64,000 nt of DNA from contig NZ_JADPKK010000013.1 of assembly GCF_023073915.1 (NCBI RefSeq), forward strand, positions 1 to 64,000, written 5' to 3'. The notes under the pieces are model-generated. The model saw only the letters and a list, made by a program, of their open reading frames with translations, was not told the DNA's origin and made no database searches. This document shows positions 34,425-43,872 of this stretch, in pieces. This DNA comes from Bradyrhizobium sp. 149. Lineage in GTDB: Bacteria; Pseudomonadota; Alphaproteobacteria; Rhizobiales; Xanthobacteraceae. The translations under genes were made by a program, and so were the position numbers. Numbering within the stretch: the stretch's first letter is position 1; each line of letters opens with the position of its first letter.

Positions 34425-35362
34425 TAGCGGATCCTCGGGTCAACGAGCGTATAGATGACGTCGATCATCAGATTGACGAGGACGTAGACGAAGCTGAACA
34501 GCAGCACGATGCCCTGGATGACGGGATAATCGCGGCGTAGGATCGCGTCGATGGTGAGCCGGCCGAGGCCGGGAATGGCGAACACGCTTTCCGTGACGAC
34601 CGCGCCGCCGATCAGGAGCGCAATGCCGATCCCGATCACGGTGACGATCGGCACCGCCGCGTTCTTCAGCGCGTGGATGAACAGGACGCCGCCCTGCCCG
34701 AGGCCCTTGGCGCGCGCGGTGCGGATATAATCCTGCTGCAACACTTCGAGCATGGTGGCGCGCGTGATGCGCGCGACGAGCGCGATGTAGACACAGCCGA
34801 GTGCGACCGCCGGCAGGATCAGGTTTTGCAGCCAGGGCCAGACGCCCTGGGAAAGTGGCGTATAGCCCTGCACGGGAAGCCATTCGAGCTCCAGCGCGAA
34901 GACGTAGGCGAGGACATAACCCACGACGAAGACGGGCAGCGAGAACCCGAACACGGCGAACGCCATGATGGCGCGGTCGATGAAGCTGCCGGCCTTCCAC
35001 GCCGCTACCACGCCGAGCGGCACCGCGACCACGATCGTGAGCAGAAGCGTGATGATCATGAGCGACAGCGTCGGCCCCAAACGCTGCCCGATCATCGTCG
35101 AAACAGGCAGATTGGTGAAGATCGAGGTGCCGAGATCGCCATGCAGAATGCGCCAGACCCAGCTTCCGAACTGGATCAGGAAGGGCCGATCGAGGCCGAG
35201 GCTCTGACGGATGCGCTCCACATCCTCCGGGCTTGCCTGGTCGCCTGCGATCACCACGGCGGGATCCCCCGGCGCGATGTAGAGCAGACTGAACACGAAC
35301 AGCGCGACGATCGCCATCACTGGCAGGGTCGAGGCGATACGCCGGAGGATGTAGGAGAGCAT
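34421..35362 (-). CDS. Peptide-type ABC transporter permease, DppB-like
   Basis: About 313 residues and six membrane segments, with the N-terminal LRRIASTLPVMAIVALFVFSLLYIAPGDPA stretch of DppB (first segment, then a periplasmic PGDPA). The ATPase coupling loop reads DYIRTARAKGLGQG. The start at 35362 lies 17 bases after the binding-protein stop. Confidence 0.92.
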   Translation of the reverse strand: MLSYILRRIASTLPVMAIVALFVFSLLYIAPGDPAVVIAGDQASPEDVERIRQSLGLDRPFLIQFGSWVWRILHGDLGTSIFTNLPVSTMIGQRLGPTLSLMIITLLLTIVVAVPLGVVAAWKAGSFIDRAIMAFAVFGFSLPVFVVGYVLAYVFALELEWLPVQGYTPLSQGVWPWLQNLILPAVALGCVYIALVARITRATMLEVLQQDYIRTARAKGLGQGGVLFIHALKNAAVPIVTVIGIGIALLIGGAVVTESVFAIPGLGRLTIDAILRRDYPVIQGIVLLFSFVYVLVNLMIDVIYTLVDPRIRY

Positions 35363-35379
35363 CTGGCTTCAGCGCAGGG

Positions 35380-36981
35380 TCATGCGGATTTCGACACGCC
35401 CCAGAAGAACGGCAGCGGCCCTTTCGTGATGCCGGTGACGTTCTTGCGCCAGGCGGTGTAGCTGAGGAAGAACCCGGTCGGCGCGTAGACGACGTCCTCG
35501 AGCGCGACCTTGTTGAGGCGAGCGACCGCGGCCTTCTCCTCTTCGAGGCCCTTGGCCTCGAACCAGGACGTGACCTCCTTTTCGGTGCCGGGGCTGTTCG
35601 GCCAGCCGAACCAGGCCTTGTCGCCGTTGGCGCGAATGGCGGTGTAGGGCGCCGGATTGATGCAGTCCGAACCCGCATGCCAGGTGTGGAACATGTTCCA
35701 GCCACCCTGTCCGGGCGGCGTCTTCTGCGCTCGGCGCGAGCCGACCGTACCCCAATCGGTCGCGACGAAGTCGACATTCATGCCGAGCTTCTTCAGCAGA
35801 TCCGCGGTCACATCGCCGAAGGCCTTGGTGATCGGCTGGTCCTGCGCCACCAGGCATGTCACGGGCTGGCCGGAATAACCGCTCTCGGCGAGCAGCTTCT
35901 TTGCAGCGTCGAGATCGCGCTTGCCCTTCAGGACCTCGCCGCCCGCTTCGGTGTAGAGCGGCGTGTCCGGTGTGAAGTAGCCGGGCAGCGGCTTCCACAG
36001 CGAATTGTCGTCGCCGACGAGCGCGCGCATATAGTCTTCCTGGCTCATGGCCATCAGCACCGCGCGCCGCGCCCGCACGTCGTTGAAGGGCGGATACAGG
36101 AAGTTCATGCGGAACGAACCGACATTGCCGAGCGGATCGCCGATATCGACGCTGATGTTCTTGTTCTTCTTCAGGACTGGGACGAGGTCCGCGATCGGGT
36201 TCTCCCACCAGTCGATCTCGCCGTTCTGCAACGCGGCCGCGGCGGTCGCCGGATCGGGCATCACGATCCATTCGACGCGGTCGATCAGCATCTGCTTGCC
36301 GCCGGCGAGCCACGACGCCTTCTCCTGCCGCGGCACATAGTCGGCGAACTTCTCGAACACGGCTTTCGCGCCGGGCACCCATTCGCCCTTGGCGAACTTC
36401 ATCGGGCCTGAGCCGACATAATCACCGATCTGCTTGAACGGGTCGGTCTGCGCAATGCGTTCCGGCATGATGAAGGCGCAAGGCGAATTGTTCTTGCCAA
36501 GCGCGTAAAGCATTTTCGGGAACGGCTGCTTCAGCACCCATTTGAAGGTGCGGTCGTCGACGGCCGTGAGCTCCTGCTGGTTCGCCTTGAGCATCAGGCC
36601 CATGGGATCGCGCGCAGCCCAGCGGTTGAGGCTCGCAACCACGTCCTTGCTCAGCACCGGCTCGCCGTCGTGGAATTTGAGCCCCGACCGCAATTTGAAT
36701 GTCCAAATGGTGCCATCGTCGGTCACTTCCTCGGACTCGACCATCTGCCGCTGCGGCTGGAGCGAGGAATCAACGCCGTAGAGCGTATCCCAAACCAGCG
36801 CGGCGGCATTGCGCACGACATATTGCGTGCCCCAGATCGGGTCGAAATTCGCAAGGTTCGCTTGCGGCACGAAGCGCAGGGTGCGCGCGGAGGCGCCTTG
36901 TGCGATCGCCGGCGCCGAGAGGCCGCTCAGTGCCAGACCGCCCGCGCCGGCCAGTCCCTTCAATACGGTCCTGCGATCCAT
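35380..36981 (-). CDS. Peptide-type ABC substrate-binding protein (SBP family 5), Tat-exported
   Basis: About 533 residues. The N-terminus MDRRTVLKGLAGAGGLALSG has a twin-arginine pattern and an AIA cleavage region near residue 27. The family-5 signature is seen in LRSGLKFHDGEPVLSKDV. The periplasmic protein delivers ligand to the four downstream gene products. Similar proteins bind dipeptides, glutathione, nickel or small heterocyclic compounds. Neighbouring hydantoin-type enzymes suggest a non-peptide ligand, but that is inference. Confidence 0.92.
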   Translation of the reverse strand: MDRRTVLKGLAGAGGLALSGLSAPAIAQGASARTLRFVPQANLANFDPIWGTQYVVRNAAALVWDTLYGVDSSLQPQRQMVESEEVTDDGTIWTFKLRSGLKFHDGEPVLSKDVVASLNRWAARDPMGLMLKANQQELTAVDDRTFKWVLKQPFPKMLYALGKNNSPCAFIMPERIAQTDPFKQIGDYVGSGPMKFAKGEWVPGAKAVFEKFADYVPRQEKASWLAGGKQMLIDRVEWIVMPDPATAAAALQNGEIDWWENPIADLVPVLKKNKNISVDIGDPLGNVGSFRMNFLYPPFNDVRARRAVLMAMSQEDYMRALVGDDNSLWKPLPGYFTPDTPLYTEAGGEVLKGKRDLDAAKKLLAESGYSGQPVTCLVAQDQPITKAFGDVTADLLKKLGMNVDFVATDWGTVGSRRAQKTPPGQGGWNMFHTWHAGSDCINPAPYTAIRANGDKAWFGWPNSPGTEKEVTSWFEAKGLEEEKAAVARLNKVALEDVVYAPTGFFLSYTAWRKNVTGITKGPLPFFWGVSKSA

Positions 36982-37122
36982 GAAATCCTCCCAATAGTGC
37001 CGTGATGCCGGCCATCGTTGGCCAAGAACAGGTGAAACCAGAGCTCATTGGCGTGCAAATGGTATGCCACTAACCGGACCTTCGCCAGCGGGATCTCGTC
37101 GTCATCTTCGCCGGTTTGGACC

Positions 37123-38793
37123 TCAAAGAACGGTTGCCAGCATCGGTTTGGCCTCGATATGCGGGATCGCCTCGACCAATTTGCGCGTGTAGTCCGTCTT
37201 CGGATTATCGAACAGCGCCCGGCTCTCGCCCTGCTCCACGATGGCGCCATTGCGCAGCACGATGGTGCGGTCGCAGAGCATACGCACCACGTTGAGATCG
37301 TGGCTGACGAACAGCAGCGCGATGTCGTTCTCGCGCCTGAGGCGATCGAGCAGTTGCAGCACCACCGCCTGCACCGAGACGTCGAGCGCGGCGGTCGGTT
37401 CGTCCAGCACCAGAAGTCGCGGCCGGCACGCAATGGCGCGGGCAATCCCGACGCGGGCCTTCTGGCCGCCGGAGAGCTGATGCGGAAAGCGCGGCAACAG
37501 ATCCAGCGGCAGCCCCACACGCTCGGCGCATTCCTCGACGCGCTGGCGCAGCGCGTCCCCCGCACGCATGCTATCCAGCCGCATCAAGGGATGGGCGATG
37601 CAGTCGAAGGCGGTGAAGCGCGGGTTGAGGCTCTCGTTCGGGTCCTGGAAGACCATCTGGATGTCTTTGCGGAAGCGCGAGCGGTGAAAGTCGCGCGACG
37701 CCACATGGCCGATCGACTGCCCGTCGAACACGATGTCGCCTTCGCTCGGATCGATCAGGCGGCAGATCATCCGCGACGTCGTGCTCTTGCCGGACCCGGA
37801 TTCGCCGACGAGCCCGACGCTCTCGCCGCCGGCCATCGTCATGGAGAAGTCCGCCACCGCCGCGGCGCCCTGGTCGAAGCGTTTTGCGAGATTGCGCGCC
37901 TCCAGCAGCGGCGGAGTCCCATGGGCGGGCTCTTGCCTCGGCCTGTTGACAACCGCCGCGTAGCCTTCCCTCTCCTCTTCCGTCACGAGGTCTTCGATGC
38001 GGGACGTTGCCGTGGGCGATGCCGCGACTAGGCGCCTGGTATAGGCGTGCTGCGGCGCGCTGAAGAGCGTCCTCGGGCTCGCCTCCTCGACGATGCGGCC
38101 GCGCTCCATCACCGCGATACGGCCACAATATCGCGCCGCTAACCCGAGATCGTGCGTGATCAGGATCGTCGCCATGCCGCGGGCGGCGGCAATCTCCGCC
38201 AGCAGGTCCATCACCACCTTCTGCGTGGTGACGTCGAGCCCCGTCGTCGGCTCGTCGGCGATCAACAGCGCGGGATTGCAGGAAATCGCGATCGCGATCA
38301 TGACGCGCTGGCACATGCCGCCCGAGAGCTCGTGCGGATAGGCGTTCATCCGCGTTTCAGGGTCTCGGATCTGAACGGCGCGCAACAGCTCCAGCGCCTC
38401 GGCGCGCGCGGCGTCTTTCGATATCCGCTTGTGAGTGAGGATTGCGTCCGCGATCTGCAGGCCGATCGCGCGGATCGGATTGAGCGCTGCCCGCGGGTTC
38501 TGGAAGATCATCGACATCGCGGCGCCCTGGAGGTGACGAAGGTCGTCACCCCTGAGCTTCGTCACATCCTGCCCGCGAAACAGGATCTTGCCGCCGGTGA
38601 TGCGCCCGGCTGCGTCGAGCAGCCGCGTCGTGGCAAAGCCGGTGACCGATTTGCCGGAACCGCTCTCGCCGACGAGGCCGAGCATCTCGCCGGCCTTGAC
38701 AGTGATCGTGACCCCGCGCACGGCCTCGACTATCCCGCGCCGCGTCGAGAACGAGACGTGGAGATCCTCGATCCCTAGGAGTTCCTCGCTCAT
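37123..38793 (-). CDS. Fused two-domain peptide-type ABC ATPase (YejF/GsiA-like)
   Basis: About 556 residues with two complete ATPase domains. The first has GESGSGKSVTGF, LSGGMCQRVMIA and [14 protein letters not shown]; the second has GESGSGKSTTSRM, LSGGQKARVGIARA and LLVLDEPTAALDVS. Both halves look catalytically intact. It replaces the separate DppD/DppF pair of the neighbouring importer and serves the second transporter encoded at 38790-42317. The start overlaps the permease stop by four bases. Confidence 0.92.
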   Translation of the reverse strand: MSEELLGIEDLHVSFSTRRGIVEAVRGVTITVKAGEMLGLVGESGSGKSVTGFATTRLLDAAGRITGGKILFRGQDVTKLRGDDLRHLQGAAMSMIFQNPRAALNPIRAIGLQIADAILTHKRISKDAARAEALELLRAVQIRDPETRMNAYPHELSGGMCQRVMIAIAISCNPALLIADEPTTGLDVTTQKVVMDLLAEIAAARGMATILITHDLGLAARYCGRIAVMERGRIVEEASPRTLFSAPQHAYTRRLVAASPTATSRIEDLVTEEEREGYAAVVNRPRQEPAHGTPPLLEARNLAKRFDQGAAAVADFSMTMAGGESVGLVGESGSGKSTTSRMICRLIDPSEGDIVFDGQSIGHVASRDFHRSRFRKDIQMVFQDPNESLNPRFTAFDCIAHPLMRLDSMRAGDALRQRVEECAERVGLPLDLLPRFPHQLSGGQKARVGIARAIACRPRLLVLDEPTAALDVSVQAVVLQLLDRLRRENDIALLFVSHDLNVVRMLCDRTIVLRNGAIVEQGESRALFDNPKTDYTRKLVEAIPHIEAKPMLATVL

Positions 38794-39638
38794 GTGCGCA
38801 TGCGCGGGTCGAGAATGTCCCGCATCCCGTCACCGAGAAGGTTGAAGCACAGCACGGCCATCATCAACGCGAGGCCGGGAAAGGCCACCAGCCACCACCG
38901 CCCGGTCGAGATGAAGCGCGCGCCTTCCGCGACCATGATGCCCCATTCCGGCGTCGGCGGCTTGACGCCAAGACCGATGAAGGACAGGCCGGCTGCGTTG
39001 AGAATAGCCCAGCCGAGATTGAGCGAGATCTGCACTGCCATCGCCGGCAGGATGTTCGGGAGCAGGAAGCGCAGCACCACCGAGAAATGGCTCTCGCCGC
39101 AGGCGCGCGCCGCCTCCACCCAGCCGACATTGCGCCGGACATTGACCTCGGCGCGCGCGAAACGGATGTAGAAGGGAAGATTGATGATCGCGGTCGCGAT
39201 TACGATGTTCTCGATCCGGTTGCCGAGAGCCGCGACCATCGCCATCGCCAGCACGAACAGCGGAAAGGCCATCATGACGTCGACGAAGCGGCCGACCGCG
39301 CGGTCGAGCCTGCCGCCGGCATAGCCGCAGAAGGAGCCTACGACGGCGCCGATCACGAAGGAGATGCCGACCGCCGAGACCGCGATGGCAAGATCGAGCC
39401 GGGCCGCAACGACGAGGCGGCTGAACACGTCGCGCCCGAGCTGGTCCGTGCCAGCGAGATGCGCCGCGCTCGGCGGCTGTAGCGCCTCCGAGACATTGGA
39501 GACGACGGGATCATAGGGCACGAGCCACGGCCCGAAGATCGCGATCAGGACAAACAGCAGGACACCGGCCGCGGCGACACCGGTCAGCGGGTTGCCGCGC
39601 AAAATCCAGACCGAATGGCGGAGGGTTGCGCTGGTCAT
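38790..39638 (-). CDS. Peptide-type ABC transporter permease, DppC-like (second system)
   Basis: About 282 residues and six membrane segments. It has TDQLGRDVFSRLVVAARLD after the first helix and the coupling loop EAARACGESHFSVVLRFLLPN. The start at 39638 was chosen because it overlaps the upstream permease stop as ATGA; the long frame before it is arginine-rich and not membrane-like. It forms the channel with the DppB-like product of 39635-40669. Confidence 0.9.
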   Translation of the reverse strand: MTSATLRHSVWILRGNPLTGVAAAGVLLFVLIAIFGPWLVPYDPVVSNVSEALQPPSAAHLAGTDQLGRDVFSRLVVAARLDLAIAVSAVGISFVIGAVVGSFCGYAGGRLDRAVGRFVDVMMAFPLFVLAMAMVAALGNRIENIVIATAIINLPFYIRFARAEVNVRRNVGWVEAARACGESHFSVVLRFLLPNILPAMAVQISLNLGWAILNAAGLSFIGLGVKPPTPEWGIMVAEGARFISTGRWWLVAFPGLALMMAVLCFNLLGDGMRDILDPRMRT

Positions 39639-40669
39639 CCGATCGACACCCGGGGATCGGCGATGCCGTAGCAGATATCGACGACGAGATTGACCATCAC
39701 GAAGATGCCAGCCATCAGCAGCACAAATCCCTGCACCGGCGCATAGTCGGACGACAGCAGAGCATCGAGCGCGTAGGAGGCGACGCCCGGCCAGGAGAAC
39801 ACCTTCTCCACCAGGACATTCGCACCAAGCATGGTCGAGAACACGATGCCGGCAATGGTGATGACAGGAAGGATCGCGTTGCGCAGCGCATAGGTAACGA
39901 CGACCTTTTGCCAGGACAATCCGACCGAGCGCGCGGTGCGCACGAAATCGCTGCCGAGCGAGACCAGCATCGAAGCACGCGTGATCCGCGCCAGCGGCGC
40001 GATGACGAACAGAGCCATGCTCAGCGCCGGCAGGATCAACTGCTTGCAGGCCGTCCACCAGCCCTCGATGTCGCCCGCGAGCAGGAAATCGATCGACAGG
40101 AATCCGGTGCGCTGCGGCGGCAACGACGTAAAGACGTCGATCCGCCCGGTCGGGTCAGGCGCAAAACCGAGCAGATAGTAGAAGACATAGATCAACAAGA
40201 GGCCCGAGACGAAGGTCGGCACGCAGACACCGAGCGCGCAGAACAACCGCACGCCGTGATCGACCAGCGATCCCGGTCGCAGCGCCGCCACCACGCCGAG
40301 CGGCACCGCCGCGATCAGCGCGATCAGGAGCGCCGTGAAGGTGAGTTCGAGCGAGGCCGGCAGCCGTTCGCGAAGGTCCTTCAGGACCGGCTGGCCGGTC
40401 ATCATGGAGCGGCCGAGATTGCCGCGGCCGATATCGGACAGATAGAACACGAGTTGCTCCGGCACGGACTTATCGAGCCCCATCTGCTTGCGGATCTGCT
40501 CGATCTCCTCCTTGCCGGCGTTGGGCCCCGAAGCGAAGAACACGGCGGGGTCTCCGGGCAGGACCCGCATCAGGAGAAAGGTGAAGACCAGCACACCGAA
40601 CAGCGCCGGCAGCGACGACAGAAGCCGCCTGCCCGCCCGCGCCATTGTTGCACCAAGTCCGGTCATCAC
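39635..40669 (-). CDS. Peptide-type ABC transporter permease, DppB-like (second system)
   Basis: About 344 residues. The N-terminal helix ends in LLMRVLPGDPAVFFASG and is followed by the periplasmic segment with IEQIRKQMGLDKSVPEQL, standard for DppB proteins. The coupling loop reads DFVRTARSVGLSWQK. It sits 28 bases downstream of the binding-protein gene. An internal ATG nine codons in is an alternative start. Confidence 0.9.
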   Translation of the reverse strand: MMTGLGATMARAGRRLLSSLPALFGVLVFTFLLMRVLPGDPAVFFASGPNAGKEEIEQIRKQMGLDKSVPEQLVFYLSDIGRGNLGRSMMTGQPVLKDLRERLPASLELTFTALLIALIAAVPLGVVAALRPGSLVDHGVRLFCALGVCVPTFVSGLLLIYVFYYLLGFAPDPTGRIDVFTSLPPQRTGFLSIDFLLAGDIEGWWTACKQLILPALSMALFVIAPLARITRASMLVSLGSDFVRTARSVGLSWQKVVVTYALRNAILPVITIAGIVFSTMLGANVLVEKVFSWPGVASYALDALLSSDYAPVQGFVLLMAGIFVMVNLVVDICYGIADPRVSIG

Positions 40670-40697
40670 CTTTCAGAGCTCCTCGAATTTGCGGGTG

Positions 40698-42317
40698 TCA
40701 TTTGCGACTGACGTCGCGGTAGTCGACCTGGCGGTGGAACTCGTAGGTATAGCCCTCGATCGACGACGCCATCACGGCGTCCTGGTTCGGCTGCCATAGC
40801 GGGATCTGCGGCATTTCGCTGAAATGGATCGCGTTGAGCTTGCGACCGGCCTCCTCATACTTGGCCTTGTCGGGCTCGAAGCGCGCTTCCTGCGCGATCG
40901 TAGCCAGTTCGGGATTGTTGATCGAGCTGTAATTCCAGCGCTGATTGCCGGTGTAGAAGTTGCGGTAGAAGTAATCGGTCGAGGGCAGCCAGGCGACGAT
41001 GCCTTCAGTGAACAAGGGCAGCTTCTTCTCGTTGATCTGTGTCGACATCTGCGCATCCGGCAGCTTCTGGATGTCCACCTTGATCCCGATCTTGGCAAGC
41101 GATTCCTTCACGAGGGCGGCCATCGGCTCCGCGGTCGAGGCCTGGCCGACGTTGAAGCTGAAGGTGGTCGAAAAACCCTCGGAGAGTCCTGCGGCCTTCA
41201 GATACTCCCTCGCCTTGTCGAGATCGGTCTTCAGCGGCGCCTGGAACGGATAGATGCCGTTCAGCGGCTTGCCGTCCGGCCAATTCGCACCGAACAGCGG
41301 CGCGCCGCGACCGAACAGCGCCGCCTTGAACATGTCCTCGTAGGGCAGAGCGAAGGCAACCGCACGGCGGACGTTGACATTGTCGAACGGTGGGATCTGG
41401 TTGTTCATCGAGACGAAGGTGATCGAATTGTACTGCGGTGTCGAGATCACCTTGAGCTTGCCCTTGGCCTCCAGCGACTGCACGTCGCTGGCCTGGAGAT
41501 CGACGACGAGATCGGCGTCGCCGCGCTCGACCAGATTGGCGCGGGTCGCGGGCTCAGGCACAGACTGCACGATCACGCGCTTGAAAAACGCCGGCTTGTC
41601 GGGCGAGCCACGGTTCCAGTCCTCGTTGCGCTTGACGATGACCTGCTCGCCGGGCTTGAAGCTCTCGATCACATAAGCACCGCTGCCGGCAGTGTGCTCC
41701 TTCAGCCAGGCGGTGGCCCAGGGATCCTCCGGGGTCGCATGCTCCTTGGCGACTTTCGAGTTGATGATCAGCGGGTAGACCGTGGCGAGATTCGGCAGCG
41801 CGAGCTTATCGGGTTTTGGCAGCGTCACTTCGATCGTGAGGGGATCGATCACCTTGAACTGGTCGGCGGACGTCAGTGATCCCGTCAGCAATTGTGCCTT
41901 GCCGAGGATCGGCGCGCTGACGCAGCGATCGAGCGACCATTTGACGTCCTCGGCGGTGACAGGCGAGCCGTCCTGGAACTTGGCATCCTTGCGCAGGCGG
42001 AACGTCAGCTTCAGTCCATCGGGGCTGACGTCGTAGGATTCAGCGAGCTCGCCGGTGATCTTGTCGAGATCGAACACCCATTTGCCGTTGAGCTGCTTGC
42101 GGCCGAACGCCACCAGCCGATCATATGTGCTCATGCTCAGCGCGAAGGACTCGCGCGTCGAACCGGGGATGTTGGGATCGAGCGTGTTGACGGATGCGCC
42201 GGTGACGTAGCGCAACGTCTCCGCTCTGGTTTGCGCCTGCGCAGGCGCGGCGGCGACCAGCAGAAGCGCAGCGGTGGCGAGCACGCAGGATGCCGGCCTG
42301 AAAGACACAAAACGCAT
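40698..42317 (-). CDS. Peptide-type ABC substrate-binding protein (SBP family 5), Sec-exported (second system)
   Basis: About 539 residues. A Sec signal peptide (residues 1-28, ending PAQA-QT) is followed by the mature fold with TFRLRKDAKFQDGSPVTAEDV, the SBP family-5 signature. It differs clearly from the first binding protein (Sec rather than Tat export, different sequence), so the two importers probably take different ligands. It leads the operon SBP, DppB, DppC, fused ATPase. Confidence 0.92.
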   Translation of the reverse strand: MRFVSFRPASCVLATAALLLVAAAPAQAQTRAETLRYVTGASVNTLDPNIPGSTRESFALSMSTYDRLVAFGRKQLNGKWVFDLDKITGELAESYDVSPDGLKLTFRLRKDAKFQDGSPVTAEDVKWSLDRCVSAPILGKAQLLTGSLTSADQFKVIDPLTIEVTLPKPDKLALPNLATVYPLIINSKVAKEHATPEDPWATAWLKEHTAGSGAYVIESFKPGEQVIVKRNEDWNRGSPDKPAFFKRVIVQSVPEPATRANLVERGDADLVVDLQASDVQSLEAKGKLKVISTPQYNSITFVSMNNQIPPFDNVNVRRAVAFALPYEDMFKAALFGRGAPLFGANWPDGKPLNGIYPFQAPLKTDLDKAREYLKAAGLSEGFSTTFSFNVGQASTAEPMAALVKESLAKIGIKVDIQKLPDAQMSTQINEKKLPLFTEGIVAWLPSTDYFYRNFYTGNQRWNYSSINNPELATIAQEARFEPDKAKYEEAGRKLNAIHFSEMPQIPLWQPNQDAVMASSIEGYTYEFHRQVDYRDVSRK

Positions 42318-42435
42318 TGGTTTTCCCCAAAATTTCGACTAGAACGCCAGCAAGGCAGGTCAAGAAAGAAGCAAGTCGCGCGCCAGTCACATGGTGCGCT
42401 CCTGCGGACGCTTCGTCGCGGCGGCGCATGGATAA

Positions 42436-43872
42436 TCATCGTGATTCCCCCATATCTCGCTGCGGCCGCGTGACCACGGCCTGCGGCACGTCATAGGCGC
42501 AGAGCGAAGCCCAGTGCTGCGCGACATCGGCGCGGAACAGGCCGCGTGTCAGGCCATTGACCAGCTTCGGCACCGCGGTCGTCATTGCGTTGATCGAGGA
42601 TCCAGACGGACCAAAGCTCATGGTGGAGGCGATGGCGAAGAGATGGATGTCAGCGATCCACGGCGTCTCGCCCGCGACACGTTCTGTGAAGGCGTAATCG
42701 TCGGCGAGATAGGGAAAGCGGCCGAGCCGCGCGTTGCGCTCGCTCTCCGGCGGCTGGTAGCGGTCGGCCCAGGTCGCGATATTGCCGGCAAACGCGCGCA
42801 GTTCGCCGCGCCCGGCAAAATTCATGTCGATGCCGGTGCCGCAGATGACGAAATCCGCAGTGATGGCGCCGCGCGGCGTCTGCAATTCGACGCCGCGATC
42901 GGTCTCGCGGGCCGCCTCGATCGGCGCGCCCTCGTGCAATTCGAAATTGGCGTGACGTGCGCAGCGATCGTAAGTTGGTTGCGGGAAGCCTTCGCGCATC
43001 TCGAGGATGGTGCGCATGAAGCGCCAGCGCCAGGCATCATCGAGATCGCTGAGATGCCGCAGGAAACCGCGGAAGGTCAGCCAGCGATAGGGCTGGATCA
43101 CCTGGATCTGCGCCCGGCGACACAGCAGGTGCACTTCCGCCGCGCCCGCTTCCAGTGCGGTGGCCGCATTGTCGAAGGCCGACGCGCCGGCGCCGATCAC
43201 GGCGACGCGCTTGCCGCGGAGGCGTTCGAAATCGATGTCCTCGGCGACAGTCACCACAGAGCTGGCCGGCAGATGGCGCAACGGCCCCGGGACTATCCAG
43301 CCGCCCATTCCCTCCTGCCCCGTCGCGAGCACGATCTTGCGCGCATGGAGCGTCTCGACGCCATCGCCACGTTTCACGCGTGCGGCCAGCAAACCTTCTG
43401 CCGCCGGCAGGATTTCCAGAAGCTCGCTCCCGTTGCGCACGGGCAAGTCGATCGTGCGCCGCAACCAGAGCAGATACTCGGCCCAGTGCCCGCGCGGAAT
43501 CAGATCGAGTGTCTGCCAGCCCTCTTTGCCGAAGCGGGCTTCGTGCCAGGACTGATAGGTCAAGCTCGGGATATCGAGGTCCGGGCCGGTATAATCCTTC
43601 GGGCTGCGCAGCGTCGGCATGCGGGCATAGGTGAGCCAAGGGCCTTCCATCCCCTCCTCGGCCTTGTCCAGCAGCAGAATGTTGCCGACGCGGGAGCGCA
43701 TCAGGCCGAAGCCGATGGCGATGCCAGATTGGCCGGCGCCGATCACGAGCACATCCAGCGCCGGCTTGCCATCCGGTCCCGTCTTCGGTTCGAGCCAGGC
43801 GGCACCGGGATGCGCGATCCGCGCGAGATCGGCGCGAACGTTCACTTCCAGCTCTGTCAGCGCATCACTCAT
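42436..43872 (-). CDS. Flavoprotein monooxygenase-like NAD(P)/FAD oxidoreductase
   Basis: About 478 residues. Two Rossmann motifs are present: an FAD site VLVIGAGQSGIAIGFGLMR near residue 42 and a NADPH site VAVIGAGASAFDNAATALEAG near 215. This places it among the two-dinucleotide-binding flavoprotein monooxygenases (FMO, Baeyer-Villiger and N-hydroxylase types). It has no signal peptide. The start at 43872 overlaps the SDR stop as ATGA. In this operon it could oxygenate the ring or a nitrogen of the imported compound. The gene family does not fix the reaction. Confidence 0.83.
   Translation of the reverse strand: MSDALTELEVNVRADLARIAHPGAAWLEPKTGPDGKPALDVLVIGAGQSGIAIGFGLMRSRVGNILLLDKAEEGMEGPWLTYARMPTLRSPKDYTGPDLDIPSLTYQSWHEARFGKEGWQTLDLIPRGHWAEYLLWLRRTIDLPVRNGSELLEILPAAEGLLAARVKRGDGVETLHARKIVLATGQEGMGGWIVPGPLRHLPASSVVTVAEDIDFERLRGKRVAVIGAGASAFDNAATALEAGAAEVHLLCRRAQIQVIQPYRWLTFRGFLRHLSDLDDAWRWRFMRTILEMREGFPQPTYDRCARHANFELHEGAPIEAARETDRGVELQTPRGAITADFVICGTGIDMNFAGRGELRAFAGNIATWADRYQPPESERNARLGRFPYLADDYAFTERVAGETPWIADIHLFAIASTMSFGPSGSSINAMTTAVPKLVNGLTRGLFRADVAQHWASLCAYDVPQAVVTRPQRDMGESR

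Noticed and set aside
38790-40058. Longer start for the second DppC-like permease
   Set aside because: The added 140 residues overlap the upstream permease and are not membrane-like; the ATGA overlap at 39638 fixes the start.
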